A DNA stretch of 64,000 nt from JAFDZO01 sp044226845 (GCA_044226845.1 JBGAGG010000003.1:186001-250000), one strand, 5' to 3'; numbered from the stretch's first letter, positions 1 through 8,421 are shown. Notes: generated by a model from the sequence alone, not told the origin. Numbers and translations: made by a program.

Positions 1-460
1 CACCATTAGGACTAAATGCCCCATTAACTTGATTCGGAATGAAACTGACGGCAGATTCTATCTCCAGTGTTGCCGGATGATAAGATGTGTAAAATGCATC
101 TTCTTTCTCGTCCTCTGGAAATATTACTGCATACAAATCTAAGTCTGCATATTCATCAGGTATTTCAACAGAATACGAGCCGTCAGCTGCATATTCGATT
201 GTTGCTGTACTTCCATTTCCTGCAACTATGTGAACTGATCTATCCAAAGGATCAATCCAAAAGAATTGCAATGTATAATGATTATTTTCAATTTGAATTG
301 GCTCTTTTGTAAGATAATCTAGATAATAAGCATATCCAGATATTGAAGTAGCGGCAAATCCATAATTTACCAGTAAAATACAAAAAATCCAAAAACTTAA
401 GAATTTTGCAACAATCTTTCTTATTGCAAAATTCCTGTTGTTGTTAAAAAAGTTTTTCAT
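1..460 (-). CDS. Secreted protein of unknown function, 3' end cut off by window edge
   Basis: An open frame runs on the minus strand from an ATG at 458-460 to the left edge without a stop, giving about 153 residues of the N-terminus. It begins with a basic stretch (MKNFFNNNRNFAIRK), then a hydrophobic segment at about residues 20-37 ending in GFAA, which looks like a signal peptide with a longish n-region. The exported part contains short beta-rich stretches (HYTLQFFWID, GSYSVEIPDEYADLDLY) suggestive of Ig-like or carbohydrate-binding folds, but I recognise no family. The C-terminus is missing, so a sorting domain cannot be checked. It is divergent from the small secreted gene at 632. Export is well supported; function is unknown. 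Confidence 0.65.
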   Translation of the reverse strand, partial: MKNFFNNNRNFAIRKIVAKFLSFWIFCILLVNYGFAATSISGYAYYLDYLTKEPIQIENNHYTLQFFWIDPLDRSVHIVAGNGSTATIEYAADGSYSVEIPDEYADLDLYAVIFPEDEKEDAFYTSYHPATLEIESAVSFIPNQVNGAFSPNG

Positions 461-631
461 ATGAATTATTTTATTTTCCAGGGTTTACTAAAATAACAGT
501 CTTTATGTTAACAAACAAGTTTTTAGTTAACTCAAGTAATTACATTAATAGTACGAATTTAATCTTCTGTTTTAAGTGAGCTAGATTAGGAACTTTCGTT
601 TAATTGATGCATTAAAAAAATAAAAACCTTT

Positions 632-1120
632 ATGGGAAAAATTCTATTGCCTGCACTTTTTACATTCTTACTTTTCTTTTCCAATTTATGCTCTGCTCAA
701 ATTGAGAATTTAGAAGCTCAGTTTTCTTCAGATACAAATAGTTCTAATCTTTCCCTCCTTGGTCCCTCGAATATTGAATTTTATTATTTAAAAAGTGATT
801 CAATGCTCGTGTTTAAATCTAAAAGCACTGCAGTAAATTTTATAGATTCGACTAATTCATCTTACCCTATCAGCTTCAGTAAAATTGATTTCAGTAAGAA
901 TACTCTCGTGTTATTCAGTTATCATGGGGGTGACTGTCATGCAAAATTCAAATACTATAGTGTCAATGATGAATATTCAAAAAAATTCAGTATCTGTATT
1001 GATATTATTTATGGAGGGTGCCGCGCAGGAGGAAAATTTATGACTACATGGGGACTTATTCCCAAACTTCCTGATTATTATAAAATCGATCTGAATACTT
1101 ATTATGTTGATAGAGATTAA
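632..1120 (+). CDS. Small secreted protein, possibly PrcB-like
   Basis: A 162-residue protein with a clear signal peptide (residues 1-22, hydrophobic core then CSA, cleavage before QIEN). The mature part has a central block, VDF-like 'KIDFSKNTLVLFSYHGGDC', followed by 'KKFSICIDIIYGGCRAGG'. This resembles the layout of PrcB C-terminal-like domains (a strand, a conserved GG, then a repeat of the strand pattern), but the match is by eye only and weak. Two cysteines (in GGDC and GGCR) could form a disulfide in the periplasm. It is a single gene, followed 12 bp later by a strong hairpin terminator. No promoter can be assigned with confidence. Confidence 0.6.
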   Translation: MGKILLPALFTFLLFFSNLCSAQIENLEAQFSSDTNSSNLSLLGPSNIEFYYLKSDSMLVFKSKSTAVNFIDSTNSSYPISFSKIDFSKNTLVLFSYHGGDCHAKFKYYSVNDEYSKKFSICIDIIYGGCRAGGKFMTTWGLIPKLPDYYKIDLNTYYVDRD

Positions 1121-1131
1121 CACCTATAAAA

Positions 1132-1159
1132 AAGCCCGAAAGAAATTTCCTCCGGGCTT
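1132..1159. terminator. Bidirectional hairpin terminator between convergent genes
   Basis: The arms AAGCCCG and CGGGCTT flank a 14-nt loop. The hairpin lies between the stop of the plus-strand gene at 1120 and the stop of the minus-strand hydrolase at 1184. An A-tract precedes the hairpin on the plus strand, so the minus-strand transcript ends in a T-run. It can serve both convergent genes. Confidence 0.75.
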
Positions 1160-1183
1160 CCCCTTATTATTACATCTTTTTTA

Positions 1184-2422
1184 TTAATTCAAATTCTGAT
1201 TATTTTTTTGTAATTCATCAAACCATTTTAACTCATGAGCAACAGAGTAAAGAAACGTTCCTCTATGGTCAGCCTTGCTTCCTGCAGCTATTGCAGTAAC
1301 TTCCGCACCACCGATTAATTTCTGATATCCCTCCGGCAGTCTTGCTAAAAATTCCGGTATCACTTCATCTATATCTCCGTAATATGTCTGCAAAGGAGTA
1401 GCTGTTCTCCATCTGTATGCCTGGTTCTCTTCAAGTATTTCAAAAAATCTTCTGCTTAGTGTTGAGTTCCTTTTTATGAATTCAGGCTGGAGCAGATCTA
1501 AAACTTTAGCAGGAGTCTTTTTAGCAAATTCTTCATAGTCAGTTTTATTGAGATAAAAACTTCTTACTACATCCTGATATTCAGGCTTTATAGCAGCATT
1601 CATCAGTCCCGGTAAATTGTAATATTCCTCATACGAGTTAAACTGTAAAGCCATACACCCTGTAAGCCATACTGCATCAATCGGCTGCGGATTATACACC
1701 CATCTGTTAACTGCTGCAAATAGATCCGTCGGAGCGCTTGCAACAGCTGCGCCTTTTACTTTTATTCCGAGGCTCTCAAGTTTATTTAAAAATACCAGAG
1801 TACAATAACTTCCCTGTGACCATCCGCTAAGATATAATTCTCCCATATTTACACCCAGGGCTTTTGTTACATACTGCGAAGCTTTGTACATATCGATACA
1901 AGCCTGCTGAGTGCTTGCTTTTACTGTATAGCTGTCCGTTTCATCTGAGCTTCCTTTGCCGAAGTAATCAGCAGCAATTAAAATATACCCGTTGCCGGCA
2001 AACTGCGCTACTTCAATACGTGTTTCGTATGAATTTTCCAGCTGTGAAGGAACCTCATATTTTGTAAACACCGTTCCATGCTGATATGAAACAACGGGCA
2101 TAGTAGTGTTTCCTGTTTCAGGAATAGCAATTAAACCTGATGCCGTTGTGGGCTTATTATTTTGTTCGGGAATAACGGATTCATATAAAACTTTGTACAG
2201 CTTAACAGAATACTTTGGCTGCGGATACTCCTGCTTGAACGGAGCAAATTCTGCAAGCTCTGTTGTAAAAATTTTATTCAGTCTCGTAACATCATAAGTT
2301 CCAATGTACTGATACTTAACATCTGAACTTACGTAAGTATATTCACTGCTTCCCTGAGCAGATGCACTATTAAAATTATAAGACATGATTGTAAGTAATA
2401 TTAAGGAAAGAAAGGTTTTCAT
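1184..2422 (-). CDS. Secreted alpha/beta-hydrolase (lipase/esterase-like)
   Basis: A 412-residue protein from the chosen start. The open frame extends further upstream, but the ATG at 2420-2422 gives a clean signal peptide (MKTFLSLILL...SASAQ, about 23 residues) and has an AGGAA about 7 nt upstream. The fold is alpha/beta-hydrolase: an HG oxyanion-type motif (VVSYQHGT, about residue 115), AADYFGKGSSD (about 150-160) and the nucleophile elbow GWSQG with Ser202. Asp in GDIDEVIPEF and a late His in KADHRG are plausible as the rest of the triad. This architecture matches secreted lipases of the tripeptidyl/'LIP' type. The substrate cannot be told from sequence. The gene stands alone and shares a terminator with the convergent gene. 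Confidence 0.85.
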   Translation of the reverse strand: MKTFLSLILLTIMSYNFNSASAQGSSEYTYVSSDVKYQYIGTYDVTRLNKIFTTELAEFAPFKQEYPQPKYSVKLYKVLYESVIPEQNNKPTTASGLIAIPETGNTTMPVVSYQHGTVFTKYEVPSQLENSYETRIEVAQFAGNGYILIAADYFGKGSSDETDSYTVKASTQQACIDMYKASQYVTKALGVNMGELYLSGWSQGSYCTLVFLNKLESLGIKVKGAAVASAPTDLFAAVNRWVYNPQPIDAVWLTGCMALQFNSYEEYYNLPGLMNAAIKPEYQDVVRSFYLNKTDYEEFAKKTPAKVLDLLQPEFIKRNSTLSRRFFEILEENQAYRWRTATPLQTYYGDIDEVIPEFLARLPEGYQKLIGGAEVTAIAAGSKADHRGTFLYSVAHELKWFDELQKNNQNLN

Positions 2423-2635
2423 AGAACATTCCTGATTTAGTTTAGAATTATAAAAAAATTGCAAAGAAATTCCTTTATAAACCAAGCCCAAGATTTAACA
2501 AGTGAGAGATATTAATAATCTCATCTGAATTTGTACTGCATATTATGTGGTATAACTATCATAATAGCAATTAGAATGCCAAATAAATAATGATGAAAAA
2601 GTATAAACAGAAAAGTGTGTTGAGAAGTGAAACAA

Positions 2636-2666
2636 AAAACCCCTGCCGAAAGGAAAGCAGAGGTTT
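2636..2666 (-). terminator. Rho-independent terminator after the DinB-like gene
   Basis: On the minus strand the hairpin has arms AAACC-CTGC and GCAG-GGTTT with a small bulge, followed by a run of T (TTTTTTG). It begins 17 bp after the stop of the gene at 2683 and ends the DUF885/DinB transcription unit. Confidence 0.75.
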
Positions 2667-2682
2667 CGGATTGTTATGAAGA

Positions 2683-3201
2683 CTAAACTAAGGTTAAGTA
2701 TTTTTCTTTTATCACATCAAAATGCCATCGCTGATGCCCGGGCATTATAAATCCTATTGAAGCAACGGAATATGGTCCTTTAAATCCTTCACCGGTTCTT
2801 AATAATACTTCCTCTGAAAAAGATTGAAAAAGTATTTTAGCAGATTCGTGTGTTGACCTCAACTCACTAATCAAATCTTCCAATGTGCGCTCCCCTGCAT
2901 TCGCCGCAGCTGCATAATCATCTTCGGGAAATGAAGGCACCCGCTGCCCGTCTCCGCGGGCAAATACAAGTGCTCTGTAAGAAAATATTCTTTCAGTATC
3001 AATAAGATGCTGAAGAATATCTTTTATGTTCCATTTGCCGGGTTCATAAGTTTTGTTTCCGATTTTTTTCCATTCATCCAATGGGATTTCATTCAATTCA
3101 TCTATACTAGTCTGCATCGCATGTATAATTTCTACATCATCGCATTTTTTAATATACCTGTCGAAGTATTCCGGTAACTCTTTTAATTCTGATAATTTCA
3201 T
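2683..3201 (-). CDS. DinB/YfiT-family putative metal-binding protein
   Basis: A 172-residue cytoplasmic protein of the DinB superfamily (four-helix bundle, often metal-dependent; some relatives use bacillithiol or mycothiol as cofactor). The expected histidine triad is visible: His65 in DILQHLIDTE and His156/His160 in PGHQRWHFDVI. The phrase 'GKWNIKDILQHLIDTERIF' is the typical first-helix signature. Length is normal. Its start is 20 bp after the stop of the DUF885 gene on the same strand, so the two are probably co-transcribed. The enzymatic activity of this member is unknown. Confidence 0.85.
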   Translation of the reverse strand: MKLSELKELPEYFDRYIKKCDDVEIIHAMQTSIDELNEIPLDEWKKIGNKTYEPGKWNIKDILQHLIDTERIFSYRALVFARGDGQRVPSFPEDDYAAAANAGERTLEDLISELRSTHESAKILFQSFSEEVLLRTGEGFKGPYSVASIGFIMPGHQRWHFDVIKEKYLTLV

Positions 3202-3221
3202 TTTAAAAATATTTATTAATT

Positions 3222-5039
3222 TTATAAATTATTTTTTTCTGTTTCTATCCAGTGATTGATTTTATTTTCCAATACTCTCAACGGTACACTGCCCGCAGAT
3301 AAAACCTGCTCGTGAAACTGAGCAATATTAAATTTATCTCCCAGCTCTTTCTCCGCCTTACTTCTTAGTTCAAGAATTTTCAGCTGTCCTATTTTATATC
3401 CCAATGCCTGCCCTGGATTTCCCATGTATCTCTCAATAGATGACTCCACCATTGCATCATCAATCGGTGTGTACGCTTTCATATAATCCATTGCCTGCTC
3501 TCGTGTCCAGCCCTTCATATGAAGACCGACATCAATCACAAGTCTGGTCGCTCTTAGCATATCAAAGCTTAACATTCCAAGATATTGATACGGGTCCTTA
3601 TACAATCCCAGCTCTTTACCAAGCGCCTCTGCATACAATGCCCAGCCTTCACCCATGCCAACGTACCAGACAAGCTGCCTTATTGCAGGGAGATTTGTAT
3701 CGTTCATCTGCCAGTCACCCTGATAGTGATGCCCCGGTACACCTTCGTGCACAAACAATACTTCATCTGCATAGATATTATATTTTTCGGGATCAGGGAT
3801 CGGAACATAAAACACTCCCGGCCTTGAGCCGTCAAAAGGTCCCGGCATATAAAACGGCTGACTTGTGGCTTCATAATACGGCGCCATTCTTTCAATTTTC
3901 ATTTCTCTCTTCGGTGCTCTTGTAAATAATTTTGAGAGCGCAGGCTTTATGCTTTCATTTATTTTTTCAAACCGCGCAAGCACTTCTTCGCGCGTTTTAA
4001 AAGGCATCAGGTCTTTATTAGTTTTTACATCTGCTAAAAATTCTTTCAATGTTCCTTTAAATCCGACCTGCTCTTTTATTTTTTCCATCTCAATCGCAAT
4101 TCGCGCAACTTCTTTTTCTCCTATGGAATAGATCTCATCCGGAGTTAATTCAGTTGTTGTATTCAGCTTCACGCAGTAAGCATAGTATTCTTTTCCCATC
4201 GGTATATCGCTTACTCCTGCCGTCTCTCTGCAGTTCGGTACGTATTCATTTTTCAGAAACTCCGTCATTCTTTTGTAGGCAGGAATCACTCTTTCTCCTA
4301 TCAGTTTTTTATATTCAGCAGTAAGTCTGTTCTTATCTTTTTCATTAAAATCTTTGGGAAAATTTTTAATTGGAGTATAAAACTGATGCTCTTCAACAGT
4401 GCCTTTCGTTATTTCATCAAACTGCGGAATCATCTTAACAGCAAGTACTCTCGGTAAAACATATCCTTCTTTAATCCCGATTTTCATATTAGCAATTGCT
4501 GAATCAATCCATTCCAGATATTCATCAAGCCGCTTTATCCAGTTATCATAATCCTGAACAGTTTGAAACGGCTGCGAGCCGCTGCCATCTGCCATCTGCG
4601 GAACAAATAAATGCTGGGAGAAAATCTGATTTATCGGCATCAGATAATCTTTAAACTTCAATCCTTCAAGCCCCATCTCACACTCCCACTGAATAACATC
4701 ATAATTCAGCTTATCTTTTTCAGATAAGTTTTCACGATTTATTTTTTCAAGTCTCTCTTTATACTTAGCATGAAATTTTTTCAATCCGGCCATTACTTCC
4801 TGTGAAATGTAATTCGGCCATTGGTCGTTATATCTGTTATCTCCTATTGATGTTGCTGTAAGAGGAAATATTTTTAGATTCTCCTCATAGTAGTCATCAA
4901 GCAATTGGTCCAGTGCTGACTTATCTACAGGATTTAATTTTTCTTCTTTTATTTCTTTCACTGCATTCATTGAGGCTCCGGTTGAAAAGCAAAATGCTAA
5001 CGCTATTATAAAAAATAATTTGGATAGATTTGTTTTCAT
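3222..5039 (-). CDS. DUF885 family exported protein, peptidase-like
   Basis: A 605-residue protein with an N-terminal signal peptide (hydrophobic residues about 7-23, FIIALAFCFSTGASMNA). It belongs to the DUF885 family. The hallmark is HEGVPGHHYQ at about residue 430, an HExxxGHH-type motif proposed to bind zinc, together with the family's C-terminal GMLSFDMLRATRLV and the 'YIGNPGQALGYKIG'-type region. Family members are annotated as uncharacterised peptidase-like periplasmic proteins, so hydrolase activity is likely but unproven. Length is normal for the family. It is the first gene of a two-gene unit with the DinB-like gene. Confidence 0.88.
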   Translation of the reverse strand: MKTNLSKLFFIIALAFCFSTGASMNAVKEIKEEKLNPVDKSALDQLLDDYYEENLKIFPLTATSIGDNRYNDQWPNYISQEVMAGLKKFHAKYKERLEKINRENLSEKDKLNYDVIQWECEMGLEGLKFKDYLMPINQIFSQHLFVPQMADGSGSQPFQTVQDYDNWIKRLDEYLEWIDSAIANMKIGIKEGYVLPRVLAVKMIPQFDEITKGTVEEHQFYTPIKNFPKDFNEKDKNRLTAEYKKLIGERVIPAYKRMTEFLKNEYVPNCRETAGVSDIPMGKEYYAYCVKLNTTTELTPDEIYSIGEKEVARIAIEMEKIKEQVGFKGTLKEFLADVKTNKDLMPFKTREEVLARFEKINESIKPALSKLFTRAPKREMKIERMAPYYEATSQPFYMPGPFDGSRPGVFYVPIPDPEKYNIYADEVLFVHEGVPGHHYQGDWQMNDTNLPAIRQLVWYVGMGEGWALYAEALGKELGLYKDPYQYLGMLSFDMLRATRLVIDVGLHMKGWTREQAMDYMKAYTPIDDAMVESSIERYMGNPGQALGYKIGQLKILELRSKAEKELGDKFNIAQFHEQVLSAGSVPLRVLENKINHWIETEKNNL

Positions 5040-5071
5040 TTTTTATATTATTAAAAATTTTTAAAATTCTT

Positions 5072-6010
5072 TTATACAGCCAGTGCTTTATCTTCGCGGT
5101 TCATAATCCTAAATATCTGCCGTGAGCTCAGCAGTCCGCACTTTCTTGCAATCTGTGATTTCGAAATATCGGGATTTTTACTCAGTGTTTTTATCTTCTC
5201 TTTCCTCAAAACAGTTACATAATTTTTCACTGTTATCCCCGTCTCTCTTTTAAATACTCTTGTAAAATTTCTGTCGCTCATATTTGCAATTTCTGCAAGT
5301 TGAACCAGATTTACTTTTTTATGAAGATTCGCATGCAGCCAGTCCTGCACTCTGTGAATACCGGAGTGCATGTGATTTCTGAACTCAAGCATTTCGCTGT
5401 GCTGCTTCTGATTTCCCGTCCTTCTATTATATACAACTAACTCTCTCGCAATGAGATGAGCAAAGTAACTTCCCTTCAGCTCTTCGACTATATGAAGTGT
5501 TAAATCTATTCCCGAGGCAATGCCTGCACTCGTGTAAATTCCGTTTGACTCAGTAAATAAAATATTTTCTACGACATTAGCCATTGGATACAGCTTTTGC
5601 AGGTCTTCAGTAAGACTAAAATGTGTTGTGCATTTTATATCATCCAGCAGACCTGCTGCGCCTAATGCAAACGCACCTGTGCATATACTGCAGATATTAA
5701 CGCCTATACTGTGAACATCTTTAAGCCATCTTAATAATTTTTTTTCTTTTAAAAATTCTTCTGATGTAAGGTATGCCGAGCTTGTTCCTGCGACAATTAC
5801 AAAGTCCCCGCTATTTACTTTTACTTCCGAAAAATTTTTCAGCTCACCGATTGGCAGACCTGATGATGTTGAGAGAGGCTTATTAATTGAGCAGTATTCA
5901 ATTTCAAATTCTGCTCCGTAACCAATTGATGCATGAATTACCTGATTCGGTCCCGCAAGGTCCATAAGGTGTAAATCAGGCAATACAAGAAATATGAATT
6001 TTACAGCCAT
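5072..6010 (-). CDS. GlxA-type AraC-family transcriptional regulator with DJ-1/PfpI domain
   Basis: A 312-residue regulator from the ATG at 6008-6010. An upstream TTG would add eight residues (MYRINNNT), but family members begin directly with the first strand, here MAVKFIFLVLPDLHLMDLAG. Residues about 1-190 form a DJ-1/PfpI glutamine-amidotransferase-like domain with Cys110 in SICTGAFALGAAGLLD at the nucleophile elbow. Residues about 210-305 are an AraC double helix-turn-helix (LAEIANMSDRNFTRVFKRET). It is followed 33 bp later by the DUF885 gene start and is divergent from the yitT-like gene. Regulators of this type sense small ligands; the target is unknown. Confidence 0.9.
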   Translation of the reverse strand: MAVKFIFLVLPDLHLMDLAGPNQVIHASIGYGAEFEIEYCSINKPLSTSSGLPIGELKNFSEVKVNSGDFVIVAGTSSAYLTSEEFLKEKKLLRWLKDVHSIGVNICSICTGAFALGAAGLLDDIKCTTHFSLTEDLQKLYPMANVVENILFTESNGIYTSAGIASGIDLTLHIVEELKGSYFAHLIARELVVYNRRTGNQKQHSEMLEFRNHMHSGIHRVQDWLHANLHKKVNLVQLAEIANMSDRNFTRVFKRETGITVKNYVTVLRKEKIKTLSKNPDISKSQIARKCGLLSSRQIFRIMNREDKALAV

Positions 6011-6180
6011 AGTATTATTATTAATTCTATACAAAATTACCTATTAATTTTATACAATAATAGCCGTAAGTGAGACATTTTAAGCCAAAATTAAAAAACT
6101 AATTATCGCAATTCAGAATTTCGTTTCTGCTTTTTATTAACTTCTTATCTTAGTTATATTGCTACCAAAAAACTTCCGGT

Positions 6181-7047
6181 ATGTCTAGAATCATAAACCG
6201 CAATAATCTTCTTTCAGGCATTTTAATAATTGCCGGAATCTTTTCTGCAGGCTTCGGGCTTAAAGGCTTTCTTCTGCCAAACCGCTTTCTCGACGGAGGT
6301 GTAACAGGTATATCTCTGATAGTGAACGAAATTACTTTTCTTCCGCTTTCACTGCTTATTGTAATATTTAATATTCCGTTTATAATAATGGGATACAGGC
6401 AGATATCAAGATCATTTGCTATTAAAACTGCATTTGCTATCGGCGGGCTGGCGCTTTGCATCTGGCTGGTTCACTTCCCTGTTATCACTGCCGATAAACT
6501 TTTAATATCAGTCTTCGGCGGAATTTTTCTAGGACTTGGAATAGGTCTGAACATCCGCGGAGGAGCAGTTCTTGACGGCACGGAAGTGCTTGCAGTTTAC
6601 ATCAGCAAAAAATCCAGTCTTACCGTAGGAGAAGTTATACTCTTATTCAATCTTCTGATATTTTCAATGGCAGGATTTCTTTTCGGAATTGAGGTAGCAC
6701 TATACGCTATACTTACATATATTTCTGCATCCAAGTCAGTTGACTTTATTGTCGCAGGCATAGAGCAGTATGTTGAACTTACAATTATTTCAGAGCAAAG
6801 TGAAGAAATAAGGTGTATGGTAATCGAAAAAATCGGGCGGGGTGTTACTGTCTTTAAAGGCGGTAAGGGGTACGGCTCGCGAGGACAGAAAGAGCAGGAT
6901 TTTGATATTTTATACACAGTCGTTACAAGACTTGAGATACAGAAAATCCTTAATGAAATAGATAAGATTGATGCGAAGGCATTTATTGTTCAGAGCGGTG
7001 TAACCGATACAAAAGGCGGCATGATAAAAAAACGCCCGCTGCATTAA
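6181..7047 (+). CDS. YitT family membrane protein (DUF161 + DUF2179)
   Basis: A 288-residue protein with about five membrane segments in residues 10-170, a glycine-rich, charge-poor region (GLKGFLLPNRFLDGGVTGIS) typical of YitT/DUF161, and a cytoplasmic C-terminal DUF2179 domain (about 195-280). The DUF2179 signatures RGVTVFKGGKGYG and VVTRLEIQKI are present. Length matches the family. The substrate or role is not established for YitT proteins. It is a single gene, divergent from the GlxA-type regulator, with no clear Shine-Dalgarno. The repeat-rich intergenic zone starts right after it. Confidence 0.9.
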   Translation: MSRIINRNNLLSGILIIAGIFSAGFGLKGFLLPNRFLDGGVTGISLIVNEITFLPLSLLIVIFNIPFIIMGYRQISRSFAIKTAFAIGGLALCIWLVHFPVITADKLLISVFGGIFLGLGIGLNIRGGAVLDGTEVLAVYISKKSSLTVGEVILLFNLLIFSMAGFLFGIEVALYAILTYISASKSVDFIVAGIEQYVELTIISEQSEEIRCMVIEKIGRGVTVFKGGKGYGSRGQKEQDFDILYTVVTRLEIQKILNEIDKIDAKAFIVQSGVTDTKGGMIKKRPLH

Positions 7048-7114
7048 GAATTAATTTCTAGTGAGTTGTACTTCTCGTTTAACGTTACAAATCAAATCTC
7101 AAACTTAATTTACT

Positions 7115-7157
7115 TTCCCAACTAAGAACCCGCTTAAGCGAGACAGTCAGTTGGGAA
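7115..7157. repeat. Inverted repeat downstream of yitT-like gene
   Basis: The arms TTCCCAACT and AGTTGGGAA (9 bp, perfect) enclose 25 nt, which themselves contain the 10-bp palindrome CGCTTAAGCG. It lies 67 bp after the yitT-like stop. No T-run follows, so a REP-like element is likelier than a terminator. Confidence 0.65.
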
Positions 7158-7338
7158 TGAGAAAGTTTATCTGCCTTTCCTGTCAACACCATTCGAAATA
7201 AACTTCCCTATTAGTAGTAATGAGTAAAATACGATTTCATTAAAATAAAAGTCTTGTTAAATTATTCGCGGCTTATTGGAGTTATGAGTTATGAGTTATA
7301 GATGAAACCCGACCTTTTTCCAACTTTTAAAACTAATT

Positions 7339-7440
7339 CCCTCCCCTTACTAAGGGGAGGGTTAGGATGGGGTTAATGGTAAGGAAGAGCAAAAATTGTT
7401 CTTCTCCTTACCCCCCCTCCTTAGTAAGGAGGGGGAAGGG
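7339..7440. repeat. Composite palindromic element with CCCTCC/GGAGGG hairpins
   Basis: Three nested or adjacent hairpins are visible: CCCTCCCCTTA/TAAGGGGAGGG at 7339-7361, a middle pair GGTAAGGA...TCCTTACC at about 7378-7411, and CCCTCCTTA/TAAGGAGGG at about 7415-7432. Shorter relatives sit at 8243-8275 and 61778-61802. The structure resembles small non-autonomous dispersed elements; no coding capacity. Confidence 0.65.
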
Positions 7441-7450
7441 AGCGGTAGAT

Positions 7451-7550
7451 AAAACCCGACCATAATCCGACCAAATTAAAAAACAAAATTTTGTTGTATT
7501 GTTTTTACAATACCGGAAAAAAGAAAATCCGACTTTTTTCCGACCAAATT
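7451..7550. repeat. Dispersed repeat, copy A (CCGACC ... TTGTTTTTACAAT ... CCGAC)
   Basis: About 100 bp closely matching copy B at 8287-8385. Shared order: AAAACCCGACC, TCCGACCAAA, an A/T tract, ATTGTTTTTACAAT (7498-7511), CGG-AAAAA, then AAATCCGACTTTTTTCCGAC. The core is itself an inverted repeat (ATTGT/ACAAT around TTTT). Confidence 0.75.
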
Positions 7551-7565
7551 TAAAAGAGATTTTGT

Positions 7566-7589
7566 GTTCCAACGCCGGAGCGTTGGAAC
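7566..7589. repeat. Perfect palindrome GTTCCAACGC/GCGTTGGAAC
   Basis: Two 10-bp arms around the tetraloop CGGA. It lies 20 bp beyond the stop of the minus-strand gene at 7610, so it may help end that transcript, although no T-run follows. A related 8-bp-arm palindrome (CGTTCCGA/TCGGAACG) is at 8207-8232. Confidence 0.7.
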
Positions 7590-7609
7590 GAGAGGTGCAA
7601 GGGTTAAGC

Positions 7610-7990
7610 TTATCTTTTTTTATTTACTGCAAATAACATCACAGATGAAATAATGCACATTACTAAGGCAGTGATGATAAATGAAATTTCTTTTTGTAAA
7701 ATTCCGACAATAATGTCACCAATAAACATTACTAAAAAGAATATGTAAGAAAGTGTGAGCATAGCAACAGATTTTTTAAATGTCGAGTATGCGAAGATAA
7801 CACCTATGGCAAATTGACGCACAGCCCACATATATACTAAATAAATTACACCTTGTGCGCTAACATCAACTTTCTCCAGAACGCCCTGAGGCGAAAGGCA
7901 TATTGCAATGCCGGCTACAATTTCCATTAACGCAAAAAGTCCTGAGACGATAAGTATCCATTTAGGTAATGATTTTTGTTCTGCTTCCAT
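7610..7990 (-). CDS. Small four-helix membrane protein, unknown
   Basis: A 126-residue, strongly hydrophobic protein with four predicted membrane segments (about residues 11-33, 47-68, 74-96 and 100-121) and a short basic C-terminus (VNKKR). A charged N-terminus (MEAEQKSLPKW) suggests a cytoplasmic start. I recognise no named family; small 'DUF'-type integral membrane proteins of this size are common in this phylum. It is isolated, with dispersed repeats on both sides, and no operon partner is evident. Codon usage looks like its neighbours. Confidence 0.6.
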   Translation of the reverse strand: MEAEQKSLPKWILIVSGLFALMEIVAGIAICLSPQGVLEKVDVSAQGVIYLVYMWAVRQFAIGVIFAYSTFKKSVAMLTLSYIFFLVMFIGDIIVGILQKEISFIITALVMCIISSVMLFAVNKKR

Positions 7991-8206
7991 GGTTTAGATT
8001 TGTAGGGTTATTTGGAATACTGCTAATTTACTGATAATGATTTTTAAATTCAAATTTTGCAATTAACAATGATTGATTAACAATGAGCAGAAGAAATCCG
8101 TCAAAAATCCATCAATGGAGAGAGAAGAAAAATATCAATGTTGTTTTTACAATAATGGGATGAGGAAAACCCGACCAAAACCCGACCAAATACAAAAGTT
8201 GTTTTA

Positions 8207-8232
8207 CGTTCCGAAACTGCAGCATCGGAACG
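8207..8232. repeat. Palindrome CGTTCCGA/TCGGAACG
   Basis: Eight-base perfect arms with a 10-nt loop, followed by AGATG. It resembles the palindrome at 7566-7589, which is followed by GAGAGGTG, so both may belong to one REP-like class. Confidence 0.6.
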
Positions 8233-8286
8233 AGATGTACAAACCCCCTTCTTGTTAAGGAGGGGAAGGGGGTGGTTAACAATAAG

Positions 8287-8385
8287 AAAACCCGACCAAA
8301 ATCCGACCAAATTTAAAAATAAAATTTGGCTGTATTGTTTTTACAATATCGGGAAAAACAAAATCCGACTTTTTTCCGACTAAAT
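8287..8385. repeat. Dispersed repeat, copy B
   Basis: A near-identical partner of 7451-7550, same orientation and order of motifs, core ATTGTTTTTACAAT at 8334-8347 and the closing AAATCCGACTTTTTTCCGAC. It ends 36 bp before the stop of the next minus-strand gene. Confidence 0.75.
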
Positions 8386-8421
8386 CTTCGGTTGAGATTT
8401 TCTAAAATTTACTAAAGAGTT

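Larger units (their letters stand above)
7048..7609. other. Repeat-rich intergenic zone, no gene
   Basis: No supported ORF lies here. From left to right it holds an inverted repeat (7115-7157), a composite C/G-rich palindrome (7339-7440), a copy of the CCGACC/TTGTTTTTACAAT repeat (7451-7550) and a perfect 10-bp-arm palindrome (7566-7589). It separates the yitT-like gene from a convergent small membrane protein gene. Confidence 0.8.
7991..8421. other. Repeat-rich intergenic zone, no gene
   Basis: It holds a partial copy of the dispersed repeat (TTGTTTTTACAAT at 8141-8153 and a doubled AAAACCCGACC at about 8165-8190), a palindrome at 8207-8232, a CCCCTT/AAGGAGGGG hairpin at 8243-8275 and the full copy B at 8287-8385. 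The short open frames that cross it follow the repeats and are not credible genes. Confidence 0.75.

Noticed and set aside
67..312. An 81-residue open frame on the plus strand
   Set aside because: It lies antisense to the truncated secreted protein, whose own frame has a signal peptide and normal composition; no supporting start context.
2500..2522. Near-palindrome GAGATATTAATAATCTC
   Set aside because: AT-rich and imperfect; this is expected by chance in such sequence and has no second copy nearby.
3440..3925. A 161-residue plus-strand open frame inside the DUF885 gene
   Set aside because: It is rich in His, Ser and Leu as expected from an antisense frame; the DUF885 gene on the other strand has clear family motifs.
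8073..8310. Two short open frames on opposite strands
   Set aside because: They run through the dispersed repeats and palindromes; coding potential follows the repeat sequence and no domain or start signal is visible.
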